NCBI RefSeq assembly: GCF_001447385.1
Contig: NZ_LLWQ01000196.1
Coordinates: 1-64,000, forward strand
Length of the DNA stretch: 64,000 nt
Source of the DNA: Paracoccus sp. MKU1
GTDB taxonomy: Bacteria > Pseudomonadota > Alphaproteobacteria > Rhodobacterales > Rhodobacteraceae
Reading direction: 5' to 3'
A program made the translations under genes and the position numbers. The notes under the pieces were generated by a model. The model saw only the letters and a list, made by a program, of their open reading frames with translations, was not told where the DNA came from and ran no database searches. Below, in pieces: positions 61,906-64,000 of the stretch (positions within the stretch are counted from its first letter, which is position 1; each line of letters opens with the position of its first letter).

Positions 61906-62484
61906 TCAGTCCGCCCCAGCAGGCGGCATGGGCGCGGCGAGGTCAAGCGCCAGGTTGGTCCGCAGCACGTTCACCCGCGACTGGCCGTAAAGCCCCCAGA
62001 GCGGGCGCGTGACATGCTGCCGGATGATCTGCTGCACGATGGCGGTATCGATGCCGCGCGCCCCGGCGATGCGTCCGGCCTGGGCCAGCGCATTCTCGGG
62101 CGAGATGTCGGGGTCGAGGCCCGAGGCGGAAGCCGTCACCGCGTCCGCCGGCGCGCCGGCGCCGTTCTGGGCCTCATAGGCGGCGCGGCGTTCGGCAACC
62201 TGCTGCTTCAGCAAGGCCGAGGTGGAGCCGAGGTTCGAGGCGCCGCTGGGCATGGTCGCGTAATCCACCGCCAAGGGGCGCGGATGCAGATAGCCCGGCC
62301 CGGTGAATTGCTGGCCGACCAGCGCCGAGCCGACGATCCGGCCGTCGCGCAGGGCCAGGCTGCCTTGCGACAGGCCCGGCGCCACGGCGCGGGCCAGCCC
62401 GGTCATCGCCAGCGGATAGGCCAGGCCGGTCAGCAGGATCATCGCGACCAGCATGGCCAGCGCCGGGCGGATATGCGTCATCAT
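61906..62484 (-). CDS. kdpC: K+-transporting ATPase subunit C
   Basis: A 192-residue single-span membrane protein (helix about 8-30, AMLVAMILLTGLAYPLAM), with the periplasmic segments QFTGPGYLHPRPLA, SASGLDPDISPENALAQAGR and LWGLYGQSRVNVLRTNLAL. KdpC assists KdpB in the high-affinity KdpFABC pump. GGGAG precedes the first of two adjacent ATGs. It lies 12 bases after the kdpB stop. Confidence 0.96.
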   Translation of the reverse strand: MMTHIRPALAMLVAMILLTGLAYPLAMTGLARAVAPGLSQGSLALRDGRIVGSALVGQQFTGPGYLHPRPLAVDYATMPSGASNLGSTSALLKQQVAERRAAYEAQNGAGAPADAVTASASGLDPDISPENALAQAGRIAGARGIDTAIVQQIIRQHVTRPLWGLYGQSRVNVLRTNLALDLAAPMPPAGAD

Positions 62485-62496
62485 GGCGTGCTCTCC

Positions 62497-64000
62497 CTAT
62501 GCCAGCCCCAGCGCGGTCACGCCCATGTCGATCAGCTTGATGCCGACGAAGGGCGCGACGATGCCGCCAAGGCCGTAGATGGTCAGGTTGCGCCGCAGCA
62601 GGGCTGCCGCGCTCGCGGGCTGGTATCTCACCCCGCGCAGGGCCAGCGGGATCAGCGCGACGATGATCAGCGCGTTGAAGATCACCGCCGACAGGATGGC
62701 GCTTTGCGGGCTCGACAGGCGCATGACGTTCAGCACGCCCAAGCCCGGATAGGCCGCGACGAACACCGCCGGCAGGATGGCGAAATACTTCGCCGCGTCG
62801 TTGGCGATGGAAAACGTCGTCAGCGCCCCGCGCGAGATCAGCAGCTGCTTGCCCACCATCACCACCTCGATCAGCTTGGTCGGGTCGCTGTCGAGGTCGA
62901 TCAGGTTCGCGGCCTCCTTGGCGGCGGGCGTGCCCGAGTTCATCGCGACGCCCACATCGGCCTGCGCCAGCGCCGGCGCGTCGTTCGAGCCGTCGCCGCA
63001 CATCGCCACCAGCCGGCCGCCGGCCTGTTCGCGGCGGATGTAGTCCAGCTTCATCTCGGGCGTGGCCTCGGCCAGGAAGTCGTCCACCCCGGCCTCGGCG
63101 GCGATGGCGGCGGCGGTCAGCGGGTTGTCGCCGGTGATCATCACCGTGCGGATGCCCATGGCCCGCAGTTCCGCAAAGCGTTCGCGCACGCCGGGCTTGA
63201 TCACGTCCTTGAGGTGGATCGCGCCCAGGATACGCTCGTTCTCGGCCACCAGCAGCGGGGTGCCGCCCGAGCGCGCGATCTCCTCGATCCGGGCGTGCAG
63301 CGCGGCGTCGGCCTTCTGCCCGGTGAAACGCTCGATGGCATCGACGGCCCCCTTGCGCAGCCGCATGCCGGGGAAATCGACGCCGGACAGCCGGGTCTGG
63401 GCCGAGAACGGCACCGGCTCGGACCCCGGTTCGGGGATGCGGGTCACGTCCTTCAGCAGCCTCTCGGCCAGTTCGACGATGGACTTGCCCTCGGGCGTTT
63501 CGTCCGAAAGCGAGGCCAGGAAAGCCGCCATCGCCAGCTGGCGCTCATCGGTGCCGCGCGCCGGGACGAAGGCATCGGCCATGCGGTTGCCGAAGGTGAT
63601 GGTGCCGGTCTTGTCCAGAAGCAGCGTGTCCACGTCGCCCGCCGCCTCGACCGCGCGGCCCGACTTGGCGATGACGTTGGCGCGCACCAGCCGGTCCATG
63701 CCGGCGATGCCGATGGCCGACAAGAGCCCGCCGATGGTCGTGGGGATCAGCGTGACGAACAGCGCGGCCAGGGTGATGACGGGAATGACGACGCCCGAAT
63801 AGCGCGCAAAGGGCTCCAGCGTGACGGTCACGAACAGGAAGATCAGCGTCAGCCCGGCCAGCAGGATGTTCAGCGCGATCTCGTTCGGGGTCTTCTGGCG
63901 CTCGGCCCCCTCGACCAGCGAGATCATGCGATCGAGGAAACTCTTGCCCGGCTCGGCGGTGATGCGGATGACCAGGCTGTCCGAGACGATCCGCGTGCCG
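62497..64000 (-). CDS. kdpB: K+-transporting P-type ATPase subunit B (5' part outside window)
   Basis: The C-terminal part of about 500 residues of the KdpB P-type ATPase. It continues past base 64000, so the start lies outside. Present are the phosphorylation motif [10 protein letters not shown], nucleotide-binding domain motifs, [12 protein letters not shown], and the C-terminal membrane helices. KdpB hydrolyses ATP to drive K+ import through KdpA. It precedes kdpC by 12 bases; kdpA (and kdpF) presumably lie to the right. No frameshift is seen. Confidence 0.97.
   Translation of the reverse strand, partial: GTRIVSDSLVIRITAEPGKSFLDRMISLVEGAERQKTPNEIALNILLAGLTLIFLFVTVTLEPFARYSGVVIPVITLAALFVTLIPTTIGGLLSAIGIAGMDRLVRANVIAKSGRAVEAAGDVDTLLLDKTGTITFGNRMADAFVPARGTDERQLAMAAFLASLSDETPEGKSIVELAERLLKDVTRIPEPGSEPVPFSAQTRLSGVDFPGMRLRKGAVDAIERFTGQKADAALHARIEEIARSGGTPLLVAENERILGAIHLKDVIKPGVRERFAELRAMGIRTVMITGDNPLTAAAIAAEAGVDDFLAEATPEMKLDYIRREQAGGRLVAMCGDGSNDAPALAQADVGVAMNSGTPAAKEAANLIDLDSDPTKLIEVVMVGKQLLISRGALTTFSIANDAAKYFAILPAVFVAAYPGLGVLNVMRLSSPQSAILSAVIFNALIIVALIPLALRGVRYQPASAAALLRRNLTIYGLGGIVAPFVGIKLIDMGVTALGLA

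Noticed and set aside
59210..61990. 926-codon frame antisense to kdpD
   Set aside because: Composition artefact of a GC-rich gene on the other strand; no domain similarity.
1..64000. CRISPR array, prophage, rRNA or replication origin
   Set aside because: No regularly spaced repeats, phage genes, rRNA segments or DnaA-box clusters were noticed.

Overview
The window is a GC-rich (about two thirds G+C), densely packed chromosomal segment. It reads as an alphaproteobacterium of the Rhodobacteraceae, most like Paracoccus. This is inferred from gene content and protein style (TctDE/TctCBA, small DUF1127 proteins, NnrS, PACE transporter, Pyl-free MttB-type genes) and not from a marker gene; no rRNA or tRNA gene was seen. 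About 57 protein genes, one partial gene at the right edge, two gene remnants and a transposase scrap are supported.

Layout. (1) 0.1-3.0 kb: GntR regulator, ychF, trpA. (2) 3.1-11.6 kb: an electrophile/quinone and glutathione-type detoxification block. It holds a GST, a fused VOC dioxygenase-hydrolase, an FMN reductase, a DUF1801 protein, a second VOC dioxygenase divergent from a LysR regulator, a luciferase-like monooxygenase and a Kef-type K+/H+ antiporter. (3) 11.6-20.5 kb: a large minus-strand operon like the Bacillus ycsFGI-kipIA set: NRAMP-type transporter, PxpA, DUF1445, fused PxpB-PxpC, fused biotin carboxylase-BCCP, AbrB-type membrane protein and HutD. A divergent GntR gene sits at its head. 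(4) 20.6-27.7 kb: HPP-CBS membrane protein, a glycosyltransferase followed by a reductase-epimerase fusion, an AmiS/UreI channel, an SGNH-like lipase-fold protein and a DUF475/TerC protein. (5) 27.8-34.2 kb: TctE/TctD two-component system divergent from a solute-binding protein and tctCBA. (6) 34.3-41.4 kb: small DUF1127 proteins, two LysR genes, a PACE exporter, selA, a molbindin, a decayed siderophore-ABC fragment, DUF983 and a MocR regulator.

(7) 41.8-46.2 kb: an AhpD-like protein, an acyl-CoA-dehydrogenase-fold enzyme and an SsuABC/NrtABC-like ABC transporter, tightly coupled by 4-base overlaps. (8) 46.2-57.4 kb: NnrS, then the most interesting locus, a complete corrinoid-dependent demethylation module. 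On the minus strand it has corrinoid protein, DUF1638, MetV-like protein, MetF, methyltetrahydrofolate:corrinoid methyltransferase and a RACo-type activator. On the plus strand a non-pyrrolysine MttB-family methyltransferase and an orphan 8-Cys Fe-S protein follow, bordered by a GbdR/GlxA-type AraC regulator. (9) 57.8-58.4 kb: a truncated SulP transporter abutting a scrap of IS91-family transposase. (10) 58.5-64.0 kb: kdpBCDE, with kdpB running off the window.

How they may work together: the corrinoid module can strip a methyl group from a methylated (probably quaternary) amine, pass it to tetrahydrofolate and oxidise it through MetF, with RACo reactivating oxidised cobalamin. The pxp/acc operon contains all the domains of a urea-carboxylase-like biotin enzyme, split over two proteins, in a 5-oxoproline setting. 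Kef and Kdp provide potassium efflux and uptake, but they lie in separate parts of the window and show no direct link.
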